Shown: positions 1 through 8,925 of the stretch, in pieces
How positions within the stretch are numbered: position 1 is the stretch's first letter
How the letters are laid out: the number at the start of each line of letters is the position of its first letter
Assembly (NCBI GenBank): GCA_043800975.1
Contig: JAZDMK010000006.1
Span: 7,776-71,775 of the forward strand
Length of the DNA stretch: 64,000 nt
Direction of reading: 5' to 3'
Source of the DNA: JAZDMK01 sp043800975
GTDB taxonomy: Bacteria; Bacteroidota; Bacteroidia; Bacteroidales; JAHJDW01
Notes under the pieces: generated by a model
Told to the model about the DNA's origin: nothing
The model's database searches: none
The model's input: the letters and a program-made list of their open reading frames with translations, nothing else
Program-made: the position numbers and the translations under genes

Positions 1-1629
1 CATATCATTGATCAGGTAATCTCTGTATGCACCGGAAGAAAAGGAAGAGGAGAAAAAGGATTCATCTGAAAAAGGAAATTTAATTTCACCTTTTTCAGTT
101 ACATCATTTTTGTATTTAAATGAAAATCGTACATCGCGCGGCTTCCAAAGCCTTATCCATGCATCATATCCGTATTTGAAAGCTTTGTCTTTAAACCCAT
201 AACCATAAAAACCACCGATGGCAAACCATTGCGAAAGTTTATTGTTGGTTTGAACATCCAGTGTTGTGCGAAAGCCTTCGTAATCGTTGCCTTCAAAAAG
301 ACGGATAATATCAATTTCAATTATCTTCCATGGAATTTTTCCAAGAATAAATGTTTCCATGTTTCGGAATCGTCGGTCAAAATTTTCTTTTTTCCCAACA
401 CTATCCATAAAATGATATGTATTTTGATCACGCTCATTCAGGCTATCGGTGCGGTATTGCTGCCAAAAGTCATCTTTCATTTTTGCTGCATTCGGATCAA
501 CAGAAAAGCTTGCCATGCCGAAGTTTTTCCGCGCCAGATTGCTGTCTATTACAATATCGTAGATGTAGGTTCGGCCCAGTGTTATTACGCTGCTGCCATT
601 AATCTGCGCATTGTTGAAGGTCATGTCCGTATTCATCTGAACAGGAAACCAGTTTTTTCCGTCAACCCATTCATATTGCTGTTGTATCTTCAAGGTTGTG
701 CCCGCCTGCGCTTCTGTTGGCTCCGCGATAACATTCTGAATTGCCCAGTTGTTCGTATTGATATAAAGCAGCCCTTTCAAGGCATCGAAATTTTTATTTT
801 TCCGCGGGCGGAATGAAATGATGAACACACTGTCGTTGCCGGAATAGAGCGTGTCTTCCAGAAGGAAAAAATACTTATTTGTACTGCCGGAACTGATCGG
901 ATTCAAATACGATTTATCACCCACTTTAATCAGTTCATCGTAAAAAGCGAACGATTGCATTTGCGATGCAAGTATTGTGAATGCAGGATTGTTAAACCCT
1001 GAAACACGCGATCCGATAACGGTTTCGCTGTTAAGCCCGGGCTTTCGATAAAGCCGCTGGCTGACAAATTCCATGATAAAAAAATCGGAAGAGTCTAAAA
1101 ACTTAGTCAGCTTATGCAGTGAAGTATCTTTGCTTCCTGCAATACTATCTGCTTTGCGGAGGTTTTTATTATCTGCTGTAAAAATTGTTTTGTTGTAGGA
1201 AGTGTATGAAAAACTTTTTTTCTGTAAGGGATCGTTACTGTTTCGGAAAGACACCGCATTTTCAATGATTCGGTGGGCTGGATTTTCTCCGGGAAAAATT
1301 TGAACTACGTTCAGTTCATATTGAGTAGATGTTAACTCAGCATTAATAAAAGCTGCATCTGATAAAGGAATACTCAGTGGGCTGTAGCCGACAAAACTAA
1401 ATTTTATTTCTTTCGCCGAAACCGGAACCTGAATTGAAAAGCGTCCATCAAGATCGGAAGTAGTTCCCTGCCGGTTGTTTCCATACGTGATGCTGACAAA
1501 TGGAAGTGGTTCGTGTGTGACGGCATCAGTAACTTTGCCTTTTATCGTCTTGCTTTGCGCCAATGATAATAGCGGAATGCAAAAAAGCAGAAAGAAAAAG
1601 TTGGTATATAAAACACGTCTCATTTTCAT
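1..1629 (-). CDS. DUF5686 family outer-membrane protein with CarboxypepD_reg-like domain (C-terminus cut by window edge)
   Basis: The reading frame is open for 543 codons from ATG at 1629 to the window edge and has no stop, so the C-terminus lies outside. It begins with a signal peptide (hydrophobic residues about 6-18, ending LLSLAQS), followed by a carboxypeptidase-regulatory-like beta domain (about residues 22-105, with GKVTDAVTHEPLPFVSI and FSFVGYSPLSIPL). The rest resembles DUF5686, a Bacteroidota family of about 800-850 residues thought to sit at the outer membrane. An ATG two codons further in (1623) is also possible. Function is unknown for the family; the N-terminal domain is shared with SusC-type receptors. 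The next gene points away from it. Family assignment is from sequence resemblance and is fairly secure, function is not. Confidence 0.8.
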   Translation of the reverse strand, partial: MKMRRVLYTNFFFLLFCIPLLSLAQSKTIKGKVTDAVTHEPLPFVSITYGNNRQGTTSDLDGRFSIQVPVSAKEIKFSFVGYSPLSIPLSDAAFINAELTSTQYELNVVQIFPGENPAHRIIENAVSFRNSNDPLQKKSFSYTSYNKTIFTADNKNLRKADSIAGSKDTSLHKLTKFLDSSDFFIMEFVSQRLYRKPGLNSETVIGSRVSGFNNPAFTILASQMQSFAFYDELIKVGDKSYLNPISSGSTNKYFFLLEDTLYSGNDSVFIISFRPRKNKNFDALKGLLYINTNNWAIQNVIAEPTEAQAGTTLKIQQQYEWVDGKNWFPVQMNTDMTFNNAQINGSSVITLGRTYIYDIVIDSNLARKNFGMASFSVDPNAAKMKDDFWQQYRTDSLNERDQNTYHFMDSVGKKENFDRRFRNMETFILGKIPWKIIEIDIIRLFEGNDYEGFRTTLDVQTNNKLSQWFAIGGFYGYGFKDKAFKYGYDAWIRLWKPRDVRFSFKYKNDVTEKGEIKFPFSDESFFSSSFSSGAYRDYLINDM

Positions 1630-1741
1630 AAATTGAATCGGCAATTTACATTTTTTTAAGATTTCATGATAAGTGTACACAGATTGAACGACGGTGAATT
1701 GGAGATTCTTATTATTTTTGCATGCGTTTTTTTATCAGGGA

Positions 1742-1909
1742 ATGGAAAAGAAGAAAATTATAAAGATCCGGTTTAACAAAAATCAAAAGAACAAGGCTCG
1801 AAGGCGATCAAGCAGGGAGCTTGAGAAGGATTTACCATTGCATTCAGTAGCCTATAAAAACAGAAAAAAATATGACCGGAAGAAAAAACATAAAGCGAAA
1901 GAAGAATAA
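1742..1909 (+). CDS. Small very basic protein of unknown function (55 aa)
   Basis: A 55-residue protein begins at ATG 1742 (MEKKKIIKIRFNKNQ) and ends just before a terminator hairpin. Nearly half of its residues are Lys or Arg, and the C-terminal part reads YKNRKKYDRKKKHKAKEE. A possible Bacteroidota -7 element TATTTTTG lies at 1713-1720, 22 bases upstream of the start. I believe similar small basic proteins recur beside tRNA genes in this phylum, but I cannot name a family. Basic charge suggests nucleic-acid or ribosome association; that is inference. A longer in-frame start at 1694 would use a non-ATG codon and is less likely. Confidence 0.6.
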   Translation: MEKKKIIKIRFNKNQKNKARRRSSRELEKDLPLHSVAYKNRKKYDRKKKHKAKEE

Positions 1910-1911
1910 AC

Positions 1912-1938
1912 AAAAAAAGCCCTGAATGGGCTTTTTTG
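1912..1938. terminator. Bidirectional rho-independent terminator
   Basis: The stem gccc/gggc with loop tgaat is extended by six A-T pairs on either side, giving a T run in both directions. It lies between the small basic gene on the plus strand and tRNA-Gln on the minus strand, and can end transcription of both. Confidence 0.8.
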
Positions 1939-2011
1939 TTGACCGACCAAGGCTCGAACTTGGACTCTTCTGAACCAAAATCAGACGTGTTGCCAGTTAC
2001 ACCATCGGTCA
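1939..2011 (-). tRNA. tRNA-Gln (anticodon TTG)
   Basis: The minus strand folds as a tRNA: the 7-bp acceptor stem TGACCGA/TCGGTCA is perfect and starts with the U1-A72 pair usual for bacterial tRNA-Gln. The anticodon stem TCTGA/TCAGA closes a loop TTTTGGT with anticodon TTG. The T-arm contains GTTCGAGC. The 3' CCA is not encoded. A matching promoter lies directly upstream and a terminator directly downstream. Confidence 0.95.
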
Positions 2012-2020
2012 ATAAGTCGG

Positions 2021-2050
2021 CAAATATAGCAAATTTAAAAAAACAACAAA
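2021..2050 (-). promoter_or_regulatory. Bacteroidota-type promoter of tRNA-Gln(TTG)
   Basis: On the minus strand TATATTTG (2021-2028) matches the -7 consensus TAnnTTTG and TTTG (2047-2050) fits the -33 element with an 18-base spacer. The tRNA 5' end lies 9 bases downstream of the -7 box. Confidence 0.7.
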
Positions 2051-2102
2051 TTTTTCAGGCTCAAAAATTATTTCTAATTTCACACCCTCAAATAAAAAGC
2101 AT

Positions 2103-5100
2103 ATGATGAGTTACAAGCGAATTAATAACGTGGCAGGATGGGCAGCTTTTGCAGTAGCCCTGATCGTTTACACACTGACGCTAGAACCTACAGCCAGTTG
2201 GTGGGATTGTGGAGAGTTCATATTATCGTCCTATAAATTAGAAGTAGGCCATCCTCCTGGCAATGCATTGTTTATCCTGTTGGGTCGCTTTTTTACACTT
2301 TTTGCAGGCGGTAATATTCAACTTGTTTCTGTTATGGTGAACTTCATGTCGGCGCTGATGAGTGCCTTCACTATATTATTCCTTTTTTGGACCATAACGG
2401 CTTTTGCCAGAAAAATTGTTGGTCAGAAAGAAGAAGAGTTAAATCAAAATTCACTCTGGAAAATTATCGGAAGCGGGCTTGTGGGTGCACTGGCATTCAC
2501 ATTCAGCGATTCGTTCTGGTTTTCAGCTGTTGAAGGTGAAGTTTACGCCAGCTCATCATTCTTTACTGCTATCGTGTTCTGGGCGATCCTTAAGTGGGAA
2601 AACGTTGCAGATGATCCAAAAGCAATACGCTGGCTGATACTGATTGCTTACCTTATGGGTTTGTCAATCAATATTCACTTGCTGAATATCCTTACCATTC
2701 CTGCTATTGCGTTTGTTTATTATTTTAAGAAATACAAACCTACTACGAAAGGTGTTATCTACACTTCGATCATTTCTATGGGGATGGTGCTTATAGTGCA
2801 GTATGGAATCGTGGGCGGGTTGATTAAATTTGCCAGTAAATTCGACCTTTTCTTTGTCAATAGCATGGGAATGGGATTTGGCTCCGGTGTAATTTTCTTT
2901 ACATTGCTGGTTGTTGGAATAACAGTGTTCGGAATTTATCGTACGATTAAAAAAGGTGCTGTTCTCTGGAATACTTTCTGGCTTTGTTTTGCATTTATCG
3001 TTATCGGTTATTCTTCATTTGTCGTTGTTGTTATTCGTGCGCAAGCCAATACACCCATAAACGAAAATGATCCAAGCAATGTGTTTGCATTTCTTTCGTA
3101 TGTTAACCGTGAGCAATATGGCGACAGGCCTTTGTTTTATGGTCCAAACTACAATGCTGAAATTATTAAAAGTGAAAAGGGAGCTTCGATATACGCAGTT
3201 GGAAAAGACAAATATGATGAAGTAAGTTATAAACCCGAATACAAATATGATCCGAAGGCATGCACTGTGTTTCCGCGTATGTACAGTACAGAATCGCATC
3301 ATATAGCAGCTTACAAATCTTGGGCTGGCATAAAAGGTGAGGCTACTCCAACATTTTCGCAAAACCTGAAATACTTTTTCGCATATCAAATGAACCATAT
3401 GTATTTCCGGTATTTTATGTGGAATTTTGCAGGGCGGCAAAACGATATCCAGGGCCATGGAAGCGTATCGGAAGGTAACTGGATCACAGGAATCCCTTTT
3501 CTGGATGGCATACGTAATGGTTCGCAAGATAGTTTATCAGATAGCCAGATGAACAATAAGGCTAGGAACACTTTCTTCATGCTGCCATTTTTACTTGGTA
3601 TGATTGGGATGTTTTTCCAGTTTTCAAGAAAAAATAAAGATGCATGGGCAGTCATGCTGTTCTTCATTATGACGGGTGCAGCTATTGTTGTTTATCTGAA
3701 TCAATATCCCTATCAGCCCCGTGAACGTGATTATGCATTTGCCGGATCTTTTTATGGATTTGCAATCTGGATAGGACTTGGCGTAATGTCGCTCGCAGAT
3801 TTTTTACAAAAGAAAAAAGAATCTTTTATTACAACACTTGCTGTAATTGGTGGTACAATGATTCTGGTTCCCGGTATCATGGCGGCACAGGGATGGGATG
3901 ATCACGATCGATCAAATAAATATACTTCACGTGATTTTGCTGCAAATTATTTAATGTCGTGTAAGCCTAATGCAATTCTGGTTACGAACGGTGATAATGA
4001 CACATTCCCGCTTTGGTACTGCCAGGAAGTGGAAGGAATTCGTACAGATGTGCGTGTAATAAATATGGAGCTTGCCAGTGGCGACTGGTACATCAAGCAG
4101 TTTGTAAACAGATTGTATGATTCTCCACCGGTTGAATTGACCATTCCGGTTGAAGATTACCGCACAGGAACAAACGATTATGTTCCTATCTATGTTGATG
4201 AAGGCACAGACCCGGTGATGGAGCTGAAAGATGTTTTGAAATTTATTGCAAGCAAGGATCCGGATAAAAAAGTTCGTATGGACGATGGCCGTTCGATGAG
4301 TTTCATTCCCTGCAAGTCGTTCCGCATGACAGTGGATTCAGCAACTGTACTGAAAAATGGAATTGTTCCCAAAGAATTTGCCAATAAAATTCAAAAGGTG
4401 ATGGAATGGAAAACGGGCAGGCAGTACATTTATAAGAACGACCTGGTTATTATGGATATTATTGCCAGCAACTTTGGAAAACGTCCGATTTATTTTGTAG
4501 CTCCCAGCAGTATTAGTCATATTGTGAATGTTGAACCGTATTTCCAACTGGAAGGTTTTGCTTCGCAGATTGTTCCCATGCAACTCGATACAAACAGAAA
4601 AGTGGATAATATCAATACTGAAGCGATGTATGATAATATCATGAACAAATTTAAATGGGGCAATGTAAATAATCCAAACAATTACCTGGATCCTGAAACA
4701 CGTCGTATGTGTTATAGTGTTCGTATTGCTTTCGGAAGGCTTTCATCCGCATTGGTTTTAGAGGGCAAAAAGGATAAAGCAATAAAAGTTTGTGACCGTT
4801 GCATCGAAGTTACTCCAGATGCAGCAGTTCCCTATGATCTTTATCTGTTGCCTGTTGTAGAAAATTATTATGCCTGTAATGCCAATGATAAAGCCAATGC
4901 GATCATAAAACGCATGGTGGATATCGCAGAAAATGAAATGAATTATTACTTCTCGTTAGGAAAAAAACACTTCACAGATATCCAGGAAGATGCACAACGC
5001 AATATGGCAGTTATTCAGCGATGCATGGACCTTACTCAAAGATACAAGCAAACAGAACTGAATAAAAATATTACATCACGCTTTAACCGTCTGGCGCAAA

Positions 5101-5117
5101 TGTATCAGGCTTCATAA
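2103..5117 (+). CDS. DUF2723 (TMEM260-like) GT-C membrane glycosyltransferase, paralogue 1
   Basis: This 1004-residue protein has a multi-helix membrane domain at the N-terminus (about 1-330), further helices at about 495-610, and a C-terminal soluble part of about 400 residues. The conserved first loop carries EPTASWWDCGEF with D35 and E38, the position of the catalytic acid of GT-C transferases, followed by VGHPPGNALF. Later blocks NQYPYQPRERDYAFAGSFY and TNGDNDTFPLWY are shared with the next gene. DUF2723 is the family of human TMEM260, a protein O-mannosyltransferase, so transfer of a lipid-linked sugar to protein or glycan at the periplasmic face is plausible. A TPR-like stretch lies near residues 870-920. 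ATG at 2103 or 2106 may start it. Donor and acceptor are unknown. Confidence 0.88.
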   Translation: MMSYKRINNVAGWAAFAVALIVYTLTLEPTASWWDCGEFILSSYKLEVGHPPGNALFILLGRFFTLFAGGNIQLVSVMVNFMSALMSAFTILFLFWTITAFARKIVGQKEEELNQNSLWKIIGSGLVGALAFTFSDSFWFSAVEGEVYASSSFFTAIVFWAILKWENVADDPKAIRWLILIAYLMGLSINIHLLNILTIPAIAFVYYFKKYKPTTKGVIYTSIISMGMVLIVQYGIVGGLIKFASKFDLFFVNSMGMGFGSGVIFFTLLVVGITVFGIYRTIKKGAVLWNTFWLCFAFIVIGYSSFVVVVIRAQANTPINENDPSNVFAFLSYVNREQYGDRPLFYGPNYNAEIIKSEKGASIYAVGKDKYDEVSYKPEYKYDPKACTVFPRMYSTESHHIAAYKSWAGIKGEATPTFSQNLKYFFAYQMNHMYFRYFMWNFAGRQNDIQGHGSVSEGNWITGIPFLDGIRNGSQDSLSDSQMNNKARNTFFMLPFLLGMIGMFFQFSRKNKDAWAVMLFFIMTGAAIVVYLNQYPYQPRERDYAFAGSFYGFAIWIGLGVMSLADFLQKKKESFITTLAVIGGTMILVPGIMAAQGWDDHDRSNKYTSRDFAANYLMSCKPNAILVTNGDNDTFPLWYCQEVEGIRTDVRVINMELASGDWYIKQFVNRLYDSPPVELTIPVEDYRTGTNDYVPIYVDEGTDPVMELKDVLKFIASKDPDKKVRMDDGRSMSFIPCKSFRMTVDSATVLKNGIVPKEFANKIQKVMEWKTGRQYIYKNDLVIMDIIASNFGKRPIYFVAPSSISHIVNVEPYFQLEGFASQIVPMQLDTNRKVDNINTEAMYDNIMNKFKWGNVNNPNNYLDPETRRMCYSVRIAFGRLSSALVLEGKKDKAIKVCDRCIEVTPDAAVPYDLYLLPVVENYYACNANDKANAIIKRMVDIAENEMNYYFSLGKKHFTDIQEDAQRNMAVIQRCMDLTQRYKQTELNKNITSRFNRLAQMYQAS

Positions 5118-5135
5118 AAAAAGTTAATTTATTGA

Positions 5136-5177
5136 AAAAGGCAGGCTCGCATTTGTGAGCCTGCCTTTTGTTTTTTA
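5136..5177 (+). terminator. Strong hairpin terminator between the DUF2723 paralogues
   Basis: The stem aaggcaggctc/gagcctgcctt (11 bp) is followed by a T-rich run. It lies 20 bases after the first DUF2723 stop codon and 47 bases before the second start, so the two paralogues may be only partly co-transcribed. Confidence 0.8.
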
Positions 5178-5223
5178 TACAAGTAAAAAGTTTTTGTATT
5201 TTCGTTCTGCGAATTATTTCATT

Positions 5224-8200
5224 ATGAAACAATACAAACTATTAAACAATCTTACCGGATGGGCTGTATTTGCCATTTCCAGTATTGTGTACATCTTAAC
5301 CTGTGAGCCTACAGCCAGCTTCTGGGATTGCGGTGAGTATATCTCCTGTGCATATAAACTCGAAGTAGGGCATCCGCCTGGTGCGCCTACCTTTCTCCTG
5401 CTTGGTAGATTCTTTACACTTTTTGCAGGTGACGTTTCCAATGTTGCATTCTCTATTAATGTGATGTCGGCCTTAGCCAGTGGATTTACAATTTTGTTTT
5501 TATTCTGGACCATTACTGCTCTTGCCAGAAAATTATTTCTTTCAGGAAAAGAATACCCGCTTTCTTCAATTCTTAGTGTGCTAGGCGCTGGTATTGTTGG
5601 AGCTTTGGCGTATACATTCACGGATTCTTTTTGGTTTTCAGCTGTGGAGGGTGAAGTGTATGCAACTTCGGCATTCTTTACTGCTATTGTATTCTGGGCG
5701 ATACTGAAATGGGAAACCGAATCAGATGATCCGCACTCTGTTCGCTGGTTATTCCTTATTGCTTTGCTGGTAGGCCTTTCCGTTGGTGTTCACTTATTGA
5801 ATCTGCTTACAATTCCGGCCATGGCTTTCATTGTTTATTTTAAAAAATACAAGTTTTCAATAAAAGGCCTGCTGATAACAGGTGGAACATCTTTGTTTAT
5901 CCTATGGTTGATTATGAGTGTGATCATTCCACAGGTTGTTAATCTTTTTGCAAAATCAGAATTGATGTTTGTTAACGGAATGGGCCTGGGGTTTAATTCC
6001 GGGTCTATCATTTTTGCCATCGTTCTGATAGGCGCTATAATATTAACATTGCGCTATTCCATCCGGAAGAAGAAAATGATGCTGAATACAATTATGCTTT
6101 GTTTTACTTTTTTATTGTTAGGATACTCCACTTTTCTGGTTGTAATTATTCGCTCTGATGCTGGTACACCCATCAATGAAAACAAACCCAATAATCCGAT
6201 CAGTTTACTTTCTTATTTGAATCGTGAGCAATACGGCGACTGGCCTATATCATACGGGCAGTATTATTGTGCCCCGGTCGATCCAAAGAAACCCTATCTG
6301 GATGGAAATCCTATTTACGAACGTGATTACAAAACGGGAAAATATGTGATCACCGATTCAAAGAAAAGATCAATTCCAAATTTTGATTCACGTTTTTGTA
6401 CTTTCTTTCCACGTATGTGGGATTCCAAACCAGAGCACATTAAAGAGTATAAAAAGTGGGGAAAGATAATTGGAGAAACAGTGGCAGGTAGCAGCATTGT
6501 AAAGCCAACTTTTACAGAAAACATGCGTTATTTTTTCCGCTATCAGCTAGGATGGATGTATTGGCGGTATTTTGCCTGGAATTTTATTGGAAGGCAAAAC
6601 GATCTTCAGGGTCATGGAAATAATATGGAAGGAAACTGGGCCAGTGGAATTGCTGCTTTTGATGAAGGAAGGCTTGGCCCCGAAAACTCAGTGCCACCAG
6701 CCTATGCAAATAACCCCGCTACCAATCATTATTATTTTCTTCCTTTTATTTTAGGATTGATTGGAATGATTTTCCATTTTAGAAAAAGATGGAAAGATGG
6801 TTTGGTTGTAGCCTTGCTGTTTCTGCTTACGGGTATTGCCATTGTGATTTATTTGAATCAGTACCCGCTTCAGCCACGCGAGCGTGATTACGCATTCGCA
6901 GGATCCTTTTACGCCTATGCCATTTGGATTGGATTGGGTGTACTTGCTATTATTAATCTCCTGAAAAAATATCTGGCTGAAAAATGGGCAGCCATTTCTG
7001 TTACTATTGCATGCTTTATTCTTGTTCCGGGAATACTTGCTTCCCAAAATTGGAATGACCATGATCGTTCAGGACGTTATACTTCTCGCGACTTTGCTTC
7101 CAACTACCTTAACTCCTGTGCGCCAAATGCCATACTTTTTACGAATGGTGATAATGATACATTCCCGCTTTGGTATGCTCAGGAAGTGGAAGGAATCCGT
7201 ACGGATGTGCGTGTAATCAACCTTAGTTTGCTTAATACTGACTGGTACATTGATCAGATGAAAATGAAACAATACCTTTCAGAACCCTTGCCCATCAAGA
7301 TGCAGCACGAGCAATACAGAATGGGAACGCGCGATTATCTGCCTATTATGAAAGATACCGGGGCTGTTTTTTCGGATTTAAAAACAATGATGAATTTTGC
7401 ATTGAACGATGAAAACCGAAGAAATACAAATAATGGTCTGATTAATTATTTCCCTACAACAAAATTCAGTATCCCTGTGGATTCAGCGACTGTAGTGAAC
7501 AACGGTACTGTAAAAGCAAACCAGAGAAACCGAATTGTAAAAAGATTGGAATGGGATTACAATCAAAGTTATGTTCAGAAAAACGCATTGTGCCTGCTCG
7601 ATATTCTCGCTAATAATAATTGGAAGCGTCCGATTTATTTTTCTATGACAACCGGTGCAGATAGTTATTATGGTTTGGAAAATTACTTCCAGCTGGAAGG
7701 TCTGGCGTATCGTCTTGTGCCAATTACAAAAGTGAACGCAGGAGACGGACAGATAGGAATGATCGATGGTGAAATTCTTTATGAGAATATCATGAAGAAA
7801 TTTAAATGGGGCAACATCGAAAAACCCGGCGTGTATATGGATGAAACCAACGCTAACATGGCTATGAATTTCCGCTCATTGTTCGCAAGGCTTGCAGGAG
7901 CATTGACCCGTGAAGGAAAAACCAAAAAATCACTGGAAGTGTTGGAATTTTGTGAAAAAATTATTCCTGATTCAAAATTTCCTCACAGCTATTTCTCCTT
8001 GTCTCTCTGTAATGCCTACTATCAGGCAGGCGCAGTAAGCAAAGGAAGTGAACTCGCAAAAAAGATTTATACAATTTGTCAGTTAGAGCTGGAATATTTC
8101 TTTGCATTAAAACCATCGTTGCGCGTTATTGCTGATACGGAGATACAAAGAGCGTTGTATGTTACAAAAACGCTCATGGAGATTGCAACCTATGCGAAGC

Positions 8201-8271
8201 AGGAAAAAATTAAAAGTGATACGGAACAACTGTTGAAGAAATATTACGGGCAGTATACACCCGGTGGCTGA
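5224..8271 (+). CDS. DUF2723 (TMEM260-like) GT-C membrane glycosyltransferase, paralogue 2
   Basis: This protein of 1015 residues aligns with the preceding gene over its whole length. Starting at ATG 5224 (MKQYKLLNNLTGW) places D35 and E38 of WDCGEY at exactly the paralogue's positions; a longer in-frame extension to 5155 would run into the terminator hairpin and is rejected. VGHPPGAPTF, NQYPLQPRERDYAFAGSFY and TNGDNDTFPLWY are all conserved. Membrane helices lie in the first 330 and at about 505-630 residues. It differs by an insertion of about 25 residues near position 350 (GQYYCAPVDPKKPYLDGN region). Likely a second GT-C transferase with a different acceptor or donor; that specialisation is inference. 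A NodB deacetylase follows 15 bases downstream. Confidence 0.88.
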   Translation: MKQYKLLNNLTGWAVFAISSIVYILTCEPTASFWDCGEYISCAYKLEVGHPPGAPTFLLLGRFFTLFAGDVSNVAFSINVMSALASGFTILFLFWTITALARKLFLSGKEYPLSSILSVLGAGIVGALAYTFTDSFWFSAVEGEVYATSAFFTAIVFWAILKWETESDDPHSVRWLFLIALLVGLSVGVHLLNLLTIPAMAFIVYFKKYKFSIKGLLITGGTSLFILWLIMSVIIPQVVNLFAKSELMFVNGMGLGFNSGSIIFAIVLIGAIILTLRYSIRKKKMMLNTIMLCFTFLLLGYSTFLVVIIRSDAGTPINENKPNNPISLLSYLNREQYGDWPISYGQYYCAPVDPKKPYLDGNPIYERDYKTGKYVITDSKKRSIPNFDSRFCTFFPRMWDSKPEHIKEYKKWGKIIGETVAGSSIVKPTFTENMRYFFRYQLGWMYWRYFAWNFIGRQNDLQGHGNNMEGNWASGIAAFDEGRLGPENSVPPAYANNPATNHYYFLPFILGLIGMIFHFRKRWKDGLVVALLFLLTGIAIVIYLNQYPLQPRERDYAFAGSFYAYAIWIGLGVLAIINLLKKYLAEKWAAISVTIACFILVPGILASQNWNDHDRSGRYTSRDFASNYLNSCAPNAILFTNGDNDTFPLWYAQEVEGIRTDVRVINLSLLNTDWYIDQMKMKQYLSEPLPIKMQHEQYRMGTRDYLPIMKDTGAVFSDLKTMMNFALNDENRRNTNNGLINYFPTTKFSIPVDSATVVNNGTVKANQRNRIVKRLEWDYNQSYVQKNALCLLDILANNNWKRPIYFSMTTGADSYYGLENYFQLEGLAYRLVPITKVNAGDGQIGMIDGEILYENIMKKFKWGNIEKPGVYMDETNANMAMNFRSLFARLAGALTREGKTKKSLEVLEFCEKIIPDSKFPHSYFSLSLCNAYYQAGAVSKGSELAKKIYTICQLELEYFFALKPSLRVIADTEIQRALYVTKTLMEIATYAKQEKIKSDTEQLLKKYYGQYTPGG

Positions 8272-8286
8272 TTTTTAATTTACTAA

Positions 8287-8922
8287 ATGACATTAGTTAA
8301 ACCGCCTTGTTTTGTAAGGTTGCTGACGCAACGATACATTAAGTGGAGTATTCCAACGAATAAACCCATTCTGTATCTTACGTTTGACGATGGTCCCCAT
8401 CCGGAGGTAACACCTGCAGTTCTCGAAATTCTGAATCAGTTTCAGGTGAAGTCAACTTTTTTCTGTATAGGTAAAAATGTCGAGGAAAACATTTCTGTTT
8501 TTGAAAATTTAAAGAAGCAAGGCCATGCTGTGGGAAATCATACCTATTCACATATGAATGGCTGGAATGTTTCAAGCGAGGAATATTGTAAAGATATCGA
8601 ACGTTGTTCCTCTGTTTTTCAATCTCGTTTGTTTCGTCCGCCCTATGGACGAATCAGAAGAAAACAAGCCATTCAGCTTTCAAAGCAATTTGAAATTATT
8701 GGCTGGTCAGTATTAAGCAGGGATTATGATCAGCGTGAATCAAAAGAAAGCTGTGCAAAAAATGTAACAAAGGCAATGAAGAGCGGCTCTGTTATTGTTT
8801 TTCATGATAGTATGAAAGCAAAAGAAAATGTATTGGGTGCATTGCCATTATTTCTGAAGGCTTCGATTGATAAAGGATATCGCTTTGAGACTCTGGAAAA
8901 TGAAATTAATGGAAAGAAATAG
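8287..8922 (+). CDS. Polysaccharide deacetylase family protein (NodB domain)
   Basis: The 211-residue protein is essentially one NodB domain (carbohydrate esterase 4). It carries motif 1 LTFDDGPHP with D34 (general base) and D35 (metal), motif 2 GNHTYSH with metal ligands H85 and H89, motif 3 RPPYGR at 117-122, IGWSVLSRDYD and the C-terminal VFHDS with H173. All catalytic positions are therefore present. No signal peptide or membrane anchor is evident, so location is unclear. The family removes N-acetyl groups from peptidoglycan or other amino sugars. It starts 15 bases after the second DUF2723 gene and probably shares its transcript, which suggests a glycan-modification role; that link is inferred from position. 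Confidence 0.9.
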   Translation: MTLVKPPCFVRLLTQRYIKWSIPTNKPILYLTFDDGPHPEVTPAVLEILNQFQVKSTFFCIGKNVEENISVFENLKKQGHAVGNHTYSHMNGWNVSSEEYCKDIERCSSVFQSRLFRPPYGRIRRKQAIQLSKQFEIIGWSVLSRDYDQRESKESCAKNVTKAMKSGSVIVFHDSMKAKENVLGALPLFLKASIDKGYRFETLENEINGKK

Positions 8923-8925
8923 TAT

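Noticed and set aside
229..816. Plus-strand open frame of 195 codons inside the DUF5686 gene
   Set aside because: The opposite strand carries a clear signal peptide and domain over the whole length; the plus-strand product has no recognisable features.
1773..2012. Minus-strand open frame spanning tRNA-Gln and the small basic gene
   Set aside because: It runs through a complete tRNA and a terminator hairpin, so it is not a protein gene.
5155..5223. Upstream extension of the second DUF2723 protein
   Set aside because: The extra residues overlap the terminator stem and do not match the paralogue, whose start aligns with ATG 5224.
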